A stretch of 13,695 bases of DNA from JAZLFH01 sp045615705 (GTDB taxonomy: Bacteria; Bacillota; Clostridia; UMGS1883). The notes below the pieces were generated by a model. That model did no database searches and had not been told where the DNA came from. It saw nothing but the letters and a program-made list of their open reading frames with translations. This document shows positions 1 to 8,055 of this stretch, one piece after another. Positions within the stretch are counted from its first letter, which is position 1. Each line of letters begins with the position of its first letter. A program made the translations under genes and the position numbers. Where the stretch lies: positions 1-13,695 of the forward strand of contig JAZLFH010000044.1 in NCBI GenBank assembly GCA_045615705.1. Direction: 5' to 3'.

Positions 1-1
1 A

Positions 2-727
2 ATAGGCGGTAAAACCTGCCATATCGGTGGTATCGCAAAGGGGAGCGGAATGATTCATCCGAATATGGCAACGATGCTTGTGTTTATTACAAGTGATGTG
101 GCTATTTCTCCCGAACTGTTGCAAAAGGCTTTGTCGAATGATATAAAAAACACTTTCAATATGCTTAGTATTGACGGTGACACTTCAACAAACGATATGG
201 TTACCGTCCTTTGCAACGGAATGGCGGGAAATGAAGAGATTACGGAAGAAAATGAAGATTTTGCCGAATTTATGAAGGTGTTGAATACGGTAAATATTCA
301 TCTTTGTCGCATGATAGTTGCCGATGGTGAGGGTGCCACAAAACTCCTTGAATGCAAAGTTACGGGAGCGAAGACAATGGAAGATGCAAAAACAGTTGCC
401 AAAAGTGTTGTTTGCTCCAATCTTTTGAAAGCCGCCATGTTTGGGGCTGATGCAAATTGGGGGCGTGTCCTTTGTGCAATCGGTTACAGCGGTGCGGATG
501 TTGATGTAAACAAAATCGGTGTTTCATTTGAAAGCACCGCCGGAAATGTTTGTGTTTGTCAAAATGGAATGGGAATTGATTTTTCGGAAGATACCGCAAA
601 GAAAGTGCTTTCTGAAAAAGAAATCAATATTTTGGTGGATTTGAATGACGGTGAGTACGATTCAACCGCATGGGGTTGCGACCTCACCTATGATTATGTA
701 AAGATTAACGGAGATTACCGCACTTGA
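2..727 (+). CDS. argJ: ArgJ, bifunctional ornithine acetyltransferase / N-acetylglutamate synthase (3' part, 5' end outside window)
   Basis: ArgJ moves the acetyl group from N-acetylornithine to glutamate, recycling it in the cyclic arginine pathway; some members also make N-acetylglutamate from acetyl-CoA. The frame is open from base 2, so the N-terminal (alpha) part lies upstream. Visible residues 13-26 read KGSGMIHPNMATML, the family's autocleavage motif. The precursor is cut between Ala and Thr, and that Thr (codon at 71-73) becomes the N-terminal nucleophile of the beta chain. The beta chain is therefore complete here, about 218 residues, ending in KINGDYRT, a usual ArgJ C-terminus. The TGA stop lies 15 bases before argB, which has a strong ribosome binding site, so the two are almost surely cotranscribed. 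Whether it also has synthase activity cannot be judged from this part. Confidence 0.96.
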   Translation: MGGKTCHIGGIAKGSGMIHPNMATMLVFITSDVAISPELLQKALSNDIKNTFNMLSIDGDTSTNDMVTVLCNGMAGNEEITEENEDFAEFMKVLNTVNIHLCRMIVADGEGATKLLECKVTGAKTMEDAKTVAKSVVCSNLLKAAMFGADANWGRVLCAIGYSGADVDVNKIGVSFESTAGNVCVCQNGMGIDFSEDTAKKVLSEKEINILVDLNDGEYDSTAWGCDLTYDYVKINGDYRT

Positions 728-742
728 TAAGGAGGAAATGAA

Positions 743-1600
743 ATGATTTTTTCAAATAACCAAAGGGCTGAAGTATTGACGCAGGCGTTACCTTATATAA
801 AAAGATATGCCGGTAAAACAGTTGTAATAAAATACGGCGGAAATGCTATGATAAACGAATCCTTAAAACAGCAGGTTATGGAAGATATCGTGTTGTTGTC
901 GCTTATCGGTATTAAGGTGGTTTTAGTGCATGGCGGCGGTCCTGAAATAAATGAAATGCTGAAAAAAATCGGCAAAGAAGCAGTATTTGAAGACGGACTT
1001 CGTGTTACGGATGCAGAAACTATGGACATCGTCCAAATGGTGCTTGCCGGTAAGGTAAACAAGGGCCTTGTCAATCTTTTGGAAATGAAGGGCGGAAAAG
1101 CCATCGGACTATCCGGTGTTGACGGCAGAATGATTGAATCAAAGATAAAAAACGAAAAATTGGGATTTGTTGGCGAAATAACAAATGTTAACACCCAAAT
1201 CGTTGACGATATTCTCGAAAAAGGTTATATTCCCGTAATTTCCACTATTGGTTGCGATACATCCGGCAACTCATACAATATCAACGGAGATACGGCGGCG
1301 GCTCATATTGCGGGTGCTTTGAATGCAGAACGCCTAATCATGATGACCGATATTGACGGAATATTAAAAGACAGGAATGATCCGTCAACATTGATTCATG
1401 AAATCACCATTGAAGAAGCCAAAAAACTTCAGGATGAAAATATTATTACAAGCGGAATGATACCGAAAGTCGAATGCTGTGTAGAAGCCATTCACAAAGG
1501 TGTTCAAAATGTCGTTATTTTAGACGGAAGAGTTCCGCACTCCATTTTGATGGAATTGCTTACAGATGAGGGTGCCGGAACATTATTTAAGGAGGCATAA
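743..1600 (+). CDS. argB: ArgB, acetylglutamate kinase
   Basis: ATP-dependent phosphorylation of N-acetylglutamate, the second step of arginine synthesis, in the cytoplasm. The 285-residue protein has the amino acid kinase fold motifs: VVIKYGGNAM near residue 27 (phosphate-binding Lys and glycines), VLVHGGGPEIN near 61, GLSGVDG near 122, NINGDTAAAHIAG near 179 and the ATP-side segment MMTDIDGIL near 200. An N-terminal helix of about 25 residues (RAEVLTQALPYIKRYAG) precedes the first strand. In characterised enzymes such an N-helix goes with arginine-inhibited hexamers, as expected when ArgJ recycles acetyl groups, so feedback inhibition by arginine is a reasonable inference. The start is fixed by AAGGAGG at 729-735, seven bases before ATG. 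The stop is two bases before argD. Confidence 0.97.
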   Translation: MIFSNNQRAEVLTQALPYIKRYAGKTVVIKYGGNAMINESLKQQVMEDIVLLSLIGIKVVLVHGGGPEINEMLKKIGKEAVFEDGLRVTDAETMDIVQMVLAGKVNKGLVNLLEMKGGKAIGLSGVDGRMIESKIKNEKLGFVGEITNVNTQIVDDILEKGYIPVISTIGCDTSGNSYNINGDTAAAHIAGALNAERLIMMTDIDGILKDRNDPSTLIHEITIEEAKKLQDENIITSGMIPKVECCVEAIHKGVQNVVILDGRVPHSILMELLTDEGAGTLFKEA

Positions 1601-1602
1601 TT

Positions 1603-2766
1603 ATGCGTATTTCGGAAATGGATTCAAAATATATTGCTTCAACTTATAATCGTTTTCCGGTAGAAATTGTTTCGGGAAAAGGTTCAATCTATACCGATGT
1701 GAACGGCAAAGAGTATATTGATATGGGAAGCGGAATAGGTGTCAATATTTTTGGTGCAAATGACGATGGCTGGAAAGATGCCGTTATAAATCAGCTTAAC
1801 AAAATCCAGCATACATCAAACCTTTATTATACCGAACCGTGCGTTAAATTATCCGAAATGCTCTGTACAAAAACCGGTATGAGTAAAGTCTTTTTTTCAA
1901 ATTCCGGTGCGGAAGCCAACGAGTGTGCTATTAAAGTTGCACGAAAGTATGCGGCAGAAAAAAAGGGAACTGATTGTTATACCATTGTTACCGTTAAAAA
2001 CAGTTTTCACGGCAGAACATTAACCACACTTTCAGCTACCGGTCAAGACCATTATCATGAACTTTACCAACCATTGACCGAAGGCTTCGTTTCGGTTACA
2101 GCCGAAAAGCCGGAGGAACTTGCAGAACTGAATAAAAACATAAAAATAGCCGCTGTATTAGTGGAGTGCATTCAGGGTGAAGGTGGCGTAGTTTCACTTT
2201 CAAAAGAGTATTTAAAATTTCTCCGCAAATTCACGGAGGAAAACAATATTCTGTTGATGATTGACGAAGTCCAAACCGGAAACGGAAGGACCGGCAAACT
2301 GTATTCTTATATGAATTACGGCATAATGCCTGATGTTGTTTCTACCGCAAAAGGACTTGGCGGCGGTCTTCCGATTGGTGCAACATTACTTTCAGAAAAA
2401 ACAGAAAATGTCTTTTCTTACGGAGATCACGGATCAACATTCGGCGGCAACCCCGTAAGTTGTGCTGCGGCTTACTATGTTTTAGAAAAACTGACAGATA
2501 GTTTTTTGGAAGATGTTGAACGCAAAGGCGACCTTCTCCGAAGTATTTTCTCAAAAACTCCTGAAATCGAGGAAATATCCGGCAAAGGATTGATGATAGG
2601 ACTGAAAACGAAACGGCCTGCGACAGATGTCGTAAAGGCGTGTATGGAAATGGGTGTTTTATGCCTGACTGCAAAGGATAAGGTTCGCTTACTGCCTCCG
2701 CTTAACACACCGGACGAATTACTTATCAAAGCCACTGAAATTATAATTAGTGCTTGCAAAGGATAA
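1603..2766 (+). CDS. argD: ArgD, acetylornithine aminotransferase (PLP-dependent, class III)
   Basis: Transfers an amino group from glutamate to N-acetylglutamate semialdehyde, giving N-acetylornithine, which ArgJ then deacetylates. The 387-residue protein has class III aminotransferase landmarks: NSGAEANECAIKVAR (about 100-114), NSFHGRT (about 133-139), ECIQGEGGV (about 188-196), IDEVQTGNGRTG (Asp221 for the PLP ring nitrogen), and STAKGLGGGLPIG with Lys250 as the expected Schiff-base lysine, followed by HGSTFGGNP. The ribosome binding site AAGGAGG (1589-1595) lies inside the end of argB, so translation is probably coupled. Length is normal. Succinyldiaminopimelate aminotransferase activity is a known side function of the family, but the position after argJ-argB supports ArgD. 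Confidence 0.96.
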   Translation: MRISEMDSKYIASTYNRFPVEIVSGKGSIYTDVNGKEYIDMGSGIGVNIFGANDDGWKDAVINQLNKIQHTSNLYYTEPCVKLSEMLCTKTGMSKVFFSNSGAEANECAIKVARKYAAEKKGTDCYTIVTVKNSFHGRTLTTLSATGQDHYHELYQPLTEGFVSVTAEKPEELAELNKNIKIAAVLVECIQGEGGVVSLSKEYLKFLRKFTEENNILLMIDEVQTGNGRTGKLYSYMNYGIMPDVVSTAKGLGGGLPIGATLLSEKTENVFSYGDHGSTFGGNPVSCAAAYYVLEKLTDSFLEDVERKGDLLRSIFSKTPEIEEISGKGLMIGLKTKRPATDVVKACMEMGVLCLTAKDKVRLLPPLNTPDELLIKATEIIISACKG

Positions 2767-2890
2767 TTAAAATGATGCGAGCGATAGAAAGCGGACAAAG
2801 AAAAAAACAAGGGATTACAAAAGTGATTTTTTGGATAGACTTATCAGACTAACAAATTTCGGCTTGTAGATAAACAGAGGAGAAATTTGA

Positions 2891-3559
2891 ATGAACTACA
2901 AAATAATAGATAAAGATAAGTATTACAGAAACGGAGTGTTTAAACATTTCACCAAGGATTGCAAATGCTCAACTTCTATGACAGCCAGATTGGATGTAAC
3001 CGATTTAGTTGAATATTCAACTAAGTCAAACACAAAGTTTTACATTAATTTCTTGTACCTTTTATCAAAAGTGCTAAATTCAAGAGATGATTATAAGATG
3101 GCATATCTTTGGAAGAGCGAAGAGTTAATTTGCTATGATACCATAAATCCGATTCAGTATGTCTTTCATGAAGATACTGAAACCTGCACTCCCGTATATA
3201 CTTTGTATGACGAAGATTATAAAAAGTTTTATGATTCAGCGTTAAATGATTTAGAATATGCAAAAACAACAAGAGAATACGGACTTGATTCTGAAAATCA
3301 TCCGAATTGGTTTGATGCATCTTACATTTCTTGGCTTTCGTATGATTCGCTCAACATTGAACTTCCCGATGGTTATCTTCATTTTCCGCCAATTATTAAT
3401 TGGGGAAAATACAGAATGGAGAACGAAAGACTTGTGATGCCAATAAGCGTTAGGCTTAATCACGCAATAGCAGACGGATATTTGGTAGCGAATGTTTTTC
3501 GCCTTTTAGAAAAAGAAATGTGCGAATTTTTAAAAAAAGGCAATGAAAAAATTACATGA
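2891..3559 (+). CDS. chloramphenicol acetyltransferase (CAT)-family O-acetyltransferase
   Basis: A 222-residue protein of the trimeric CAT fold, which moves acetyl from acetyl-CoA to a hydroxyl. Sequence features that line up with CAT as I remember it: an FYINFLYLLSKVLN segment near 50-63, VFHEDTETCTPVY near 91-103, the DSLN segment with Ser153 (matching Ser148 of CAT III, which helps hold the transition state), WGKY near 171, and LNHAIADGY near 189-197. The last holds the catalytic His191 and the structural Asp195 of HxxxDG. Classical resistance enzymes have HHAVCDG here, with two histidines; this one has Asn-His and Ala for Cys, so it is a divergent member and chloramphenicol may not be its substrate. 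A ribosome binding site AGAGGAGA (2876-2883) precedes ATG. I see no hairpin or convincing promoter in 2767-2890, so read-through from argD is possible. It ends at a strong terminator. Confidence 0.85.
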   Translation: MNYKIIDKDKYYRNGVFKHFTKDCKCSTSMTARLDVTDLVEYSTKSNTKFYINFLYLLSKVLNSRDDYKMAYLWKSEELICYDTINPIQYVFHEDTETCTPVYTLYDEDYKKFYDSALNDLEYAKTTREYGLDSENHPNWFDASYISWLSYDSLNIELPDGYLHFPPIINWGKYRMENERLVMPISVRLNHAIADGYLVANVFRLLEKEMCEFLKKGNEKIT

Positions 3560-3633
3560 ATTCTTTTTTATACAGAGAAAACGAAAAACGGGGCAAGGTT
3601 TTTCATAGCATAAAAAGTTTAAAAAAAAAGCCC

Positions 3634-3666
3634 AAAGGAGGTGTCGCATTTTGCGACACCTCCTTT
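3634..3666. terminator. strong bidirectional intrinsic terminator between convergent genes
   Basis: A perfect 15-bp inverted repeat (AAAGGAGGTGTCGCA, 3634-3648, with its complement at 3652-3666) and a 3-base loop. T residues follow on the + strand (3663-3667), and a run of nine A at 3621-3629 gives a U-tract for the - strand. It would end both the acetyltransferase transcript (+) and the prenyltransferase operon (-). Confidence 0.93.
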
Positions 3667-3701
3667 TTCAACTGACAAATCAACCATTTTCAGTATTAAA
3701 T

Positions 3702-4562
3702 TTATTTTAATAAATAAATGATACCAAACATTGAAAGCACATAAACCATGCACAAAATAAGAAGCATTTTATCATGTAACAGCACTTCTACAGGGTCGCC
3801 GTCCGAATCACCTTCAATATTAATACTGTATTTTAAGGTAATAAGCAAAACTATCGGAACGGTAAAAATCAAGAATTTATTATAAGATTCCGTCGTTGTT
3901 TTTTCTGCCGTCCAAAGAGCGTAAAAAACATTTGTAAGAGTAAGGCACATAGTCATTCCCTTGTCTAAAAAACCGATGGGATAGCCTTTTAATACAGTGC
4001 GTGTTTCACATCCGACTGTCTTCAACTCGTTTCGCCTTTTGCCCATAGCAAAAAAGAACGAAAGTGCCAAGACGGTTAAGTAGAGCCAATTTGAAACACT
4101 TATTCCTGTAACGATAGCCCCGTAATAAATGCGAATCAGAAAGCCCGATACTAAAATTGCAATATCAATAATAGGATAATTCTTCAATTTGAAACTGTAT
4201 GCCAAATTAAGTGCAAAATAGATAATAATAAGCAAAGACGCAGAAATGCTATGCAATAAAAGACTGCATATACTTGCAAATAAAATTAGAATTGCAAGTA
4301 AAAACCATGCCGTTTTTATTGATATTTCGCCCTTTGCAAGCGGACGGTTGCACTTTGTAGGATGAAGTCTGTCTTTTTCTATATCACGAATATCGTTTAT
4401 TATATAAATCGATGAAGATACGGCACAAAATACGAGAAAAGCAATACTGACGGCTTTTAGCCTATCTAAATTGAACATTTGACCGCTAAATGCCAATGCA
4501 GCAAAAACAAGAAAATTCTTTATGTAATGATGCACTCTCAGTAATCTAAGATATTTGTTCAT
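3702..4562 (-). CDS. UbiA-superfamily prenyltransferase, decaprenyl-phosphate phosphoribosyltransferase (DPPR synthase)-like
   Basis: A 286-residue integral membrane protein with about eight or nine hydrophobic segments. UbiA-type enzymes join a polyprenyl chain to an acceptor using Mg2+-bound Asp motifs. The first motif is clear: NDIRDIEKD at 56-64, followed by HPTKCNRPLAKGEI. A second conserved stretch is YSFKLKNYPIIDI at 122-134, then GKRRNEL at 174-180 and GDSDGDPVEVLLHD near 251-264. The N-terminal RLLRVHHYIKNFLVFA and the HPTKxNRPLA, GKRR and GDxxGxP features match, from memory, the subfamily of mycobacterial Rv3806c, which joins phosphoribosyl diphosphate to decaprenyl phosphate on the way to the arabinofuranosyl donor. 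Substrate here is inferred. Start ATG follows TGAGGTGAT (4569-4576), which overlaps the stop of the upstream membrane gene, indicating a coupled two-gene operon. Confidence 0.85.
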   Translation of the reverse strand: MNKYLRLLRVHHYIKNFLVFAALAFSGQMFNLDRLKAVSIAFLVFCAVSSSIYIINDIRDIEKDRLHPTKCNRPLAKGEISIKTAWFLLAILILFASICSLLLHSISASLLIIIYFALNLAYSFKLKNYPIIDIAILVSGFLIRIYYGAIVTGISVSNWLYLTVLALSFFFAMGKRRNELKTVGCETRTVLKGYPIGFLDKGMTMCLTLTNVFYALWTAEKTTTESYNKFLIFTVPIVLLITLKYSINIEGDSDGDPVEVLLHDKMLLILCMVYVLSMFGIIYLLK

Positions 4563-4573
4563 AATCTATCACC

Positions 4574-6223
4574 TCAAACCGGATAATATGTTATTGCAAA
4601 ATGAATCAGTTTGTTTATTGCGGGAATGTTTATTGACAAAAGTAAGGCAACTGCAATGACCGTAAAAGCCGGAATTAAAAAACGGATTTTTAATTTATCT
4701 TCAAGTTTTTCTATGAGCTGAAACAGTAATGTCATAAATGCCCATCCAAAATACAATGCATATAGTATTAAACCGTTTTCTTGAGTACCCCAACCAACAA
4801 TAAACAATAGTATTATCGAATATAGGCTCCATGCACCGGCAATTAAACTGCTTTTTTTGTTTCTGTTTATAATTACACTAACTAAAATTGCTAATAAAAT
4901 TATTACACCAAATAGATTTATTTTGTTTGGCATAATAAGTTGCCAAGAAGGATATATTTGATTGTTAACACTTGTATCAGGGGCAACAAAACAGTATCTG
5001 ACAAATGCAGTAAATTGGTATAATTTACTTGAAAGAGGAACGGCTTTTCCTGTGTAACCGATTAACTGACGGATTTTTGATATAAGATTATAGATAATAT
5101 CAAATCTGCAAAAAGCAAGCATTAATGCTATAAACGACAAACATGCTTTCACCATATCATAAATCCATAATTTAAATTTCTTTTGTTTGTAATGTAAAGA
5201 AACAAACGGCAAAACGATGGCACTTGACAGCAATGTTCCGGTAGCTCCGCAAAAAATAAAATTCCCGGTTTTTCCTATTGTCGAAACAGAATACATAGCA
5301 AGTGATAACCAAAAGAAAGCAATGATATATTGCTCCATCATTAGCGAAAACAGCAAAAAAGTATATGTTGAAAAAGCTGTTGTAATAAAACAAATTCGCT
5401 TTAACGGTGTTAAATTCATCATTTTTGATATGATAAAAATTGATGCCCACATCAAAATAACTTGCATAATATTGTAGAGTATTGCTTGTACAGATGATGA
5501 TGCATTAATAATCCGTCCCAAGAGGAAAGGAATACCCATAAACGGAAATGAAAACAACGAGAATAGTGGCTGTCGCAAATCGTTTTCTGCATGCAAGAGA
5601 TTTAAAAAAACATTTTCTTTTATCAATGAAGGAGAATCACTGGTATATATGATATCGTAAGAATAATCAGTTCCCCAAAAAGCCTGAGACTGCGAAAATG
5701 CAAATGAAGATAATGCTATGAAGATTGCTATTAAAAAGGCGTAAACTACTATTTCGTAATTCTTTAAGTCTTTAGTTAATTGGGCTATTTTTATATTCAA
5801 AAAATTAAAAATCAACAGGGTACAAATGTAAACAAAATACATAGCTGCACAAGCACCCAAGAACCCAATGCTTTTAAATATAATTTCATACTGAGAAAAA
5901 TGCGGAAAATGTTTTTGCAGTCGTTCAAGGAATCGGATAACCGAAAACCAGCATGTTCCCAAGGAGGATATTACCGATATCAATTTTATGAATGTGTTTG
6001 ATTGTTTTGAATACTCAAATACAGATTTTATCTGTGATGCAATAATACTCCACAAAGAAACAGCAATCACAAATCCAACAATCCATGTTTTTGGGTTTCC
6101 AAAATGCAAACAAAAATATGCAACTGCAGAAACTACAAAGAAAAAATTATGTTTAATATTTAAGAAAATATCTTCTTTTTTTCTATATGGAACAGTGCAC
6201 AGACAATCTAATTTACTAATCAT
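4574..6223 (-). CDS. multi-spanning membrane protein, probable GT-C-type glycosyltransferase
   Basis: A 549-residue protein with roughly 12-14 hydrophobic segments, for example about 27-65, 78-96, 115-142, 158-177, 218-236, 248-266, 276-310, 320-342, 357-372, 437-453, 458-477, 485-503 and 514-532. An acidic loop after the fifth or sixth segment contains FWGTDYSYD (182-190) and HAENDLRQPLF (211-221). GT-C glycosyltransferases that use polyprenyl-phosphate sugars carry acidic residues in an early extracytoplasmic loop, which is the basis for this call; I do not recognise a named family. The neighbour encodes a likely enzyme for polyprenyl-phosphate pentose, so a role in moving such a sugar to a surface polymer fits. 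It starts with ATG about 11 bases after AAAGGA and has a consensus promoter upstream. An O-antigen polymerase-like or flippase role cannot be excluded. Confidence 0.6.
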   Translation of the reverse strand: MISKLDCLCTVPYRKKEDIFLNIKHNFFFVVSAVAYFCLHFGNPKTWIVGFVIAVSLWSIIASQIKSVFEYSKQSNTFIKLISVISSLGTCWFSVIRFLERLQKHFPHFSQYEIIFKSIGFLGACAAMYFVYICTLLIFNFLNIKIAQLTKDLKNYEIVVYAFLIAIFIALSSFAFSQSQAFWGTDYSYDIIYTSDSPSLIKENVFLNLLHAENDLRQPLFSLFSFPFMGIPFLLGRIINASSSVQAILYNIMQVILMWASIFIISKMMNLTPLKRICFITTAFSTYTFLLFSLMMEQYIIAFFWLSLAMYSVSTIGKTGNFIFCGATGTLLSSAIVLPFVSLHYKQKKFKLWIYDMVKACLSFIALMLAFCRFDIIYNLISKIRQLIGYTGKAVPLSSKLYQFTAFVRYCFVAPDTSVNNQIYPSWQLIMPNKINLFGVIILLAILVSVIINRNKKSSLIAGAWSLYSIILLFIVGWGTQENGLILYALYFGWAFMTLLFQLIEKLEDKLKIRFLIPAFTVIAVALLLSINIPAINKLIHFAITYYPV

Positions 6224-6296
6224 AAATTTTTGTATCCTTTCAGCATTTTTTTAAATAATCGCATTATGTTGAAAAACTTTATAAACCAATGGTTAT

Positions 6297-6325
6297 AATA
6301 TACAAAAAAAGACTCATTTTGTCAA
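6297..6325 (-). promoter_or_regulatory. sigma-A promoter for the GT-C / prenyltransferase operon
   Basis: On the - strand: -35 TTGACA (complement of 6320-6325), 17-base spacer, -10 TATATT (complement of 6297-6302). It lies about 75 bases before the ATG at 6223 and points into the membrane operon. The rest of the 185-base gap holds the putP terminator and AT-rich DNA. Confidence 0.8.
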
Positions 6326-6363
6326 TACATAATAATAGACTTTACACAATTCGCAAAGTAAAT

Positions 6364-6395
6364 AAAAAGGAATCTGCAAAAGCAGATTCCTTTTT
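6364..6395 (-). terminator. intrinsic terminator downstream of putP
   Basis: Perfect 14-bp arms (AAAAAGGAATCTGC at 6364-6377 and its complement at 6382-6395), a 4-base loop and built-in T-runs on both sides. It begins 13 bases beyond the putP stop on the - strand and separates putP from the downstream promoter at 6297-6325. Confidence 0.9.
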
Positions 6396-6408
6396 ATGAC
6401 ATATATTA

Positions 6409-7902
6409 TTAATCTTCTTCATCGTCAGACATTTTTATGGCATTTTCATAAACTGCAATAACATCACTTGAAGGTTCTTTATCAAGAAGTGAAACAATTA
6501 TTGAGAAGATAAGTCCACACAAGAAACCGGGGATAATTTCGTAAACGCCTGTCTTTGAGAGAAATACAAGCCATAAGATATCAACAACAGAACCCGAAAG
6601 AATTCCCGCTACTGCACCTTTGTATGTGAAACGCTTCCAGAAAAGGGAAAGTATGATAACAGGACCGAATGATGCACCAAAAATTCCCCATGCATTTTCA
6701 ACCAAGTCCATAATAGTACCGCATTTTCCACTTGCAACTATGAAATATGCAATAATCGAAATTGCCAAAACAACGAATCTGCCTATAAGCATAGTTTCCT
6801 TTTCAGAAGCTTTTTTCCTGATTACACGCTTGTAAATATCGCTTGTGAATGAAGAAGAAGCGACTAAAAGTTGTGAATCAGCGGTGCTCATAGCCGCAGC
6901 AACAATTGCAGAGAGCAAAATCCCTGCAATAAACGGCGGGAAGATTGCATCAACAATTTTTATAAATACAAGTTCCTGAGATTCAATAACAATACCTGTT
7001 GTTAAGAGTGCACGACCAAAAAATGCAATCAAAGTAGCAGCACCCAAAGAAAGAAGAACCCACACAATAGAAACTGTTGTAGCCTTTTTAACCATTGAAG
7101 GCTTTTTAATCGCCATAAATCTTACCAAGATATGAGGCATACCAAAGTAACCGAGTCCCCAACCAAGACCTGAAATAATGTCTTGCCAACTTGCGGAGAA
7201 CGGATTTGGATTAAACGGAGCGTATGTATTGTTTCCGCTTACGACTTCATGTGCAAACGAAGCAAAATCACAAGTTTTTGTAAGTACAATTATAATCGGA
7301 ACCGATAAAAGAGCAATGAGCATCAAAAGACCTTGGAAAAAGTCTGTCCAACACACTGCTTTAAATCCGCCCAAGAAGGTATATACTATAATTATTAAAG
7401 CAAATATGATAAGGGCAGTTTGTTCGCTGAGAGAAGGCATTACACTTGTAAACACCTTAGCACCCGATAAAAATGCAGATGCAACATAAACCGTAAAACT
7501 CAAAAGAAAAACTACTGCACAGATTATTTGAAGGGTAGGGTTTTTTGTACAAAAACGGTTTGAAAGGTATTGAGGAAGTGTGATGGAATCATTTGAAGAC
7601 TTAGAAAACTTACGAAGTCTTTTTGCAACGATAATCCAATTAAGTGCAGTTCCTATCGCAAGACCTACACCAATCCACATTTTTCCGAAACCAAAAGCGA
7701 GGATACTTCCCGGAAATCCCATCAAAAGCCATCCGCTCATATCAGATGCTTGCGCACTCATTGCGGTAACCCACGGACCCATACTGCGACCGCCGAGGAA
7801 GTAATCTTTTTCGCTTTTCGATTTTGCAACAATGAAAAAGTACAGCCCGATTGCAAGCATCGCAACAAAGTAAAGAATGAATGCCAAAAATTTTAAATTC
7901 AT
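6409..7902 (-). CDS. putP: PutP, Na+/proline symporter (SSS family)
   Basis: Imports L-proline with Na+ across the cytoplasmic membrane. The 497-residue length matches PutP (about 500). Family features: EKDYFLGGRSMGPWVTAMSA after the first helix, then QASDMSGWLLMGFPG in the second with Asp54, Ser56 and Trp58, equivalent to E. coli Asp55, Ser57 and Trp59 of the Na+/proline site. Helix nine has AAAMSTADSQLLVASS with Ser339 and Thr340, equivalent to Ser340 and Thr341, the second set of Na+ ligands. These residues distinguish it from pantothenate or sugar members. A longer frame begins at GTG 7923, but AAGGAG (complement of 7913-7918) sits ten bases before the ATG at 7902, so I use the shorter start. 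It is a single-gene unit with its own promoter and terminator. Proline uptake can serve osmoprotection or Stickland-type fermentation in clostridia; which applies here is not visible. Confidence 0.95.
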   Translation of the reverse strand: MNLKFLAFILYFVAMLAIGLYFFIVAKSKSEKDYFLGGRSMGPWVTAMSAQASDMSGWLLMGFPGSILAFGFGKMWIGVGLAIGTALNWIIVAKRLRKFSKSSNDSITLPQYLSNRFCTKNPTLQIICAVVFLLSFTVYVASAFLSGAKVFTSVMPSLSEQTALIIFALIIIVYTFLGGFKAVCWTDFFQGLLMLIALLSVPIIIVLTKTCDFASFAHEVVSGNNTYAPFNPNPFSASWQDIISGLGWGLGYFGMPHILVRFMAIKKPSMVKKATTVSIVWVLLSLGAATLIAFFGRALLTTGIVIESQELVFIKIVDAIFPPFIAGILLSAIVAAAMSTADSQLLVASSSFTSDIYKRVIRKKASEKETMLIGRFVVLAISIIAYFIVASGKCGTIMDLVENAWGIFGASFGPVIILSLFWKRFTYKGAVAGILSGSVVDILWLVFLSKTGVYEIIPGFLCGLIFSIIVSLLDKEPSSDVIAVYENAIKMSDDEED

Positions 7903-7936
7903 ATTTATAAGACTCCTTTTCACAAAATTTTAACTT

Positions 7937-7965
7937 ATTATAACAAAAATAAAAGTAAAATGCAA
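7937..7965 (-). promoter_or_regulatory. sigma-A promoter of putP
   Basis: On the - strand: -35 TTGCAT (complement of 7960-7965), 17-base spacer, -10 TATAAT (complement of 7937-7942), giving a leader of about 30 bases before the ATG at 7902. Confidence 0.8.
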
Positions 7966-8006
7966 GAAAAATGCAATTATTGACCATAAAATATGAATAA
8001 AAACTG

Positions 8007-8040
8007 CTTCGCTTTTAGAAAATAAAAGCGAAGTTTTTTT
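8007..8040 (+). terminator. terminator-like hairpin immediately upstream of gpr
   Basis: Arms CTTCGCTTTTA (8007-8017) and complement (8023-8033), a 5-base loop and seven T at 8034-8040. It points rightward and ends three bases before the gpr ribosome binding site (GGAG, 8044-8047). No rightward gene precedes it, since putP runs away from it. Any transcript entering gpr must cross it, so it could be an attenuator or an insulator against vegetative read-through. A weak sigma-G-like candidate (TGCAAG at 7961, CATAAAA at 7984, 17-base spacing) lies upstream. Confidence 0.75.
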
Positions 8041-8055
8041 ATTGGAGAAATTTAT

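Noticed and set aside
793..1194. 133-residue open frame on the - strand within argB
   Set aside because: Shadow of argB: it lies wholly inside a clearly coding gene, is Ser/Pro/Ile-rich without motifs, and has no convincing ribosome binding site.
2767..2890. A terminator or promoter between argD and the acetyltransferase
   Set aside because: No stem with a T-run and no -35/-10 pair of acceptable quality was found; the gap looks like plain AT-rich spacer with a ribosome binding site at its end.
7178..7489. Open frames on the + strand inside putP (also 6620-6835 and 7580-7804)
   Set aside because: All lie opposite a gene with complete family motifs, and none shows a start signal or recognisable protein features.
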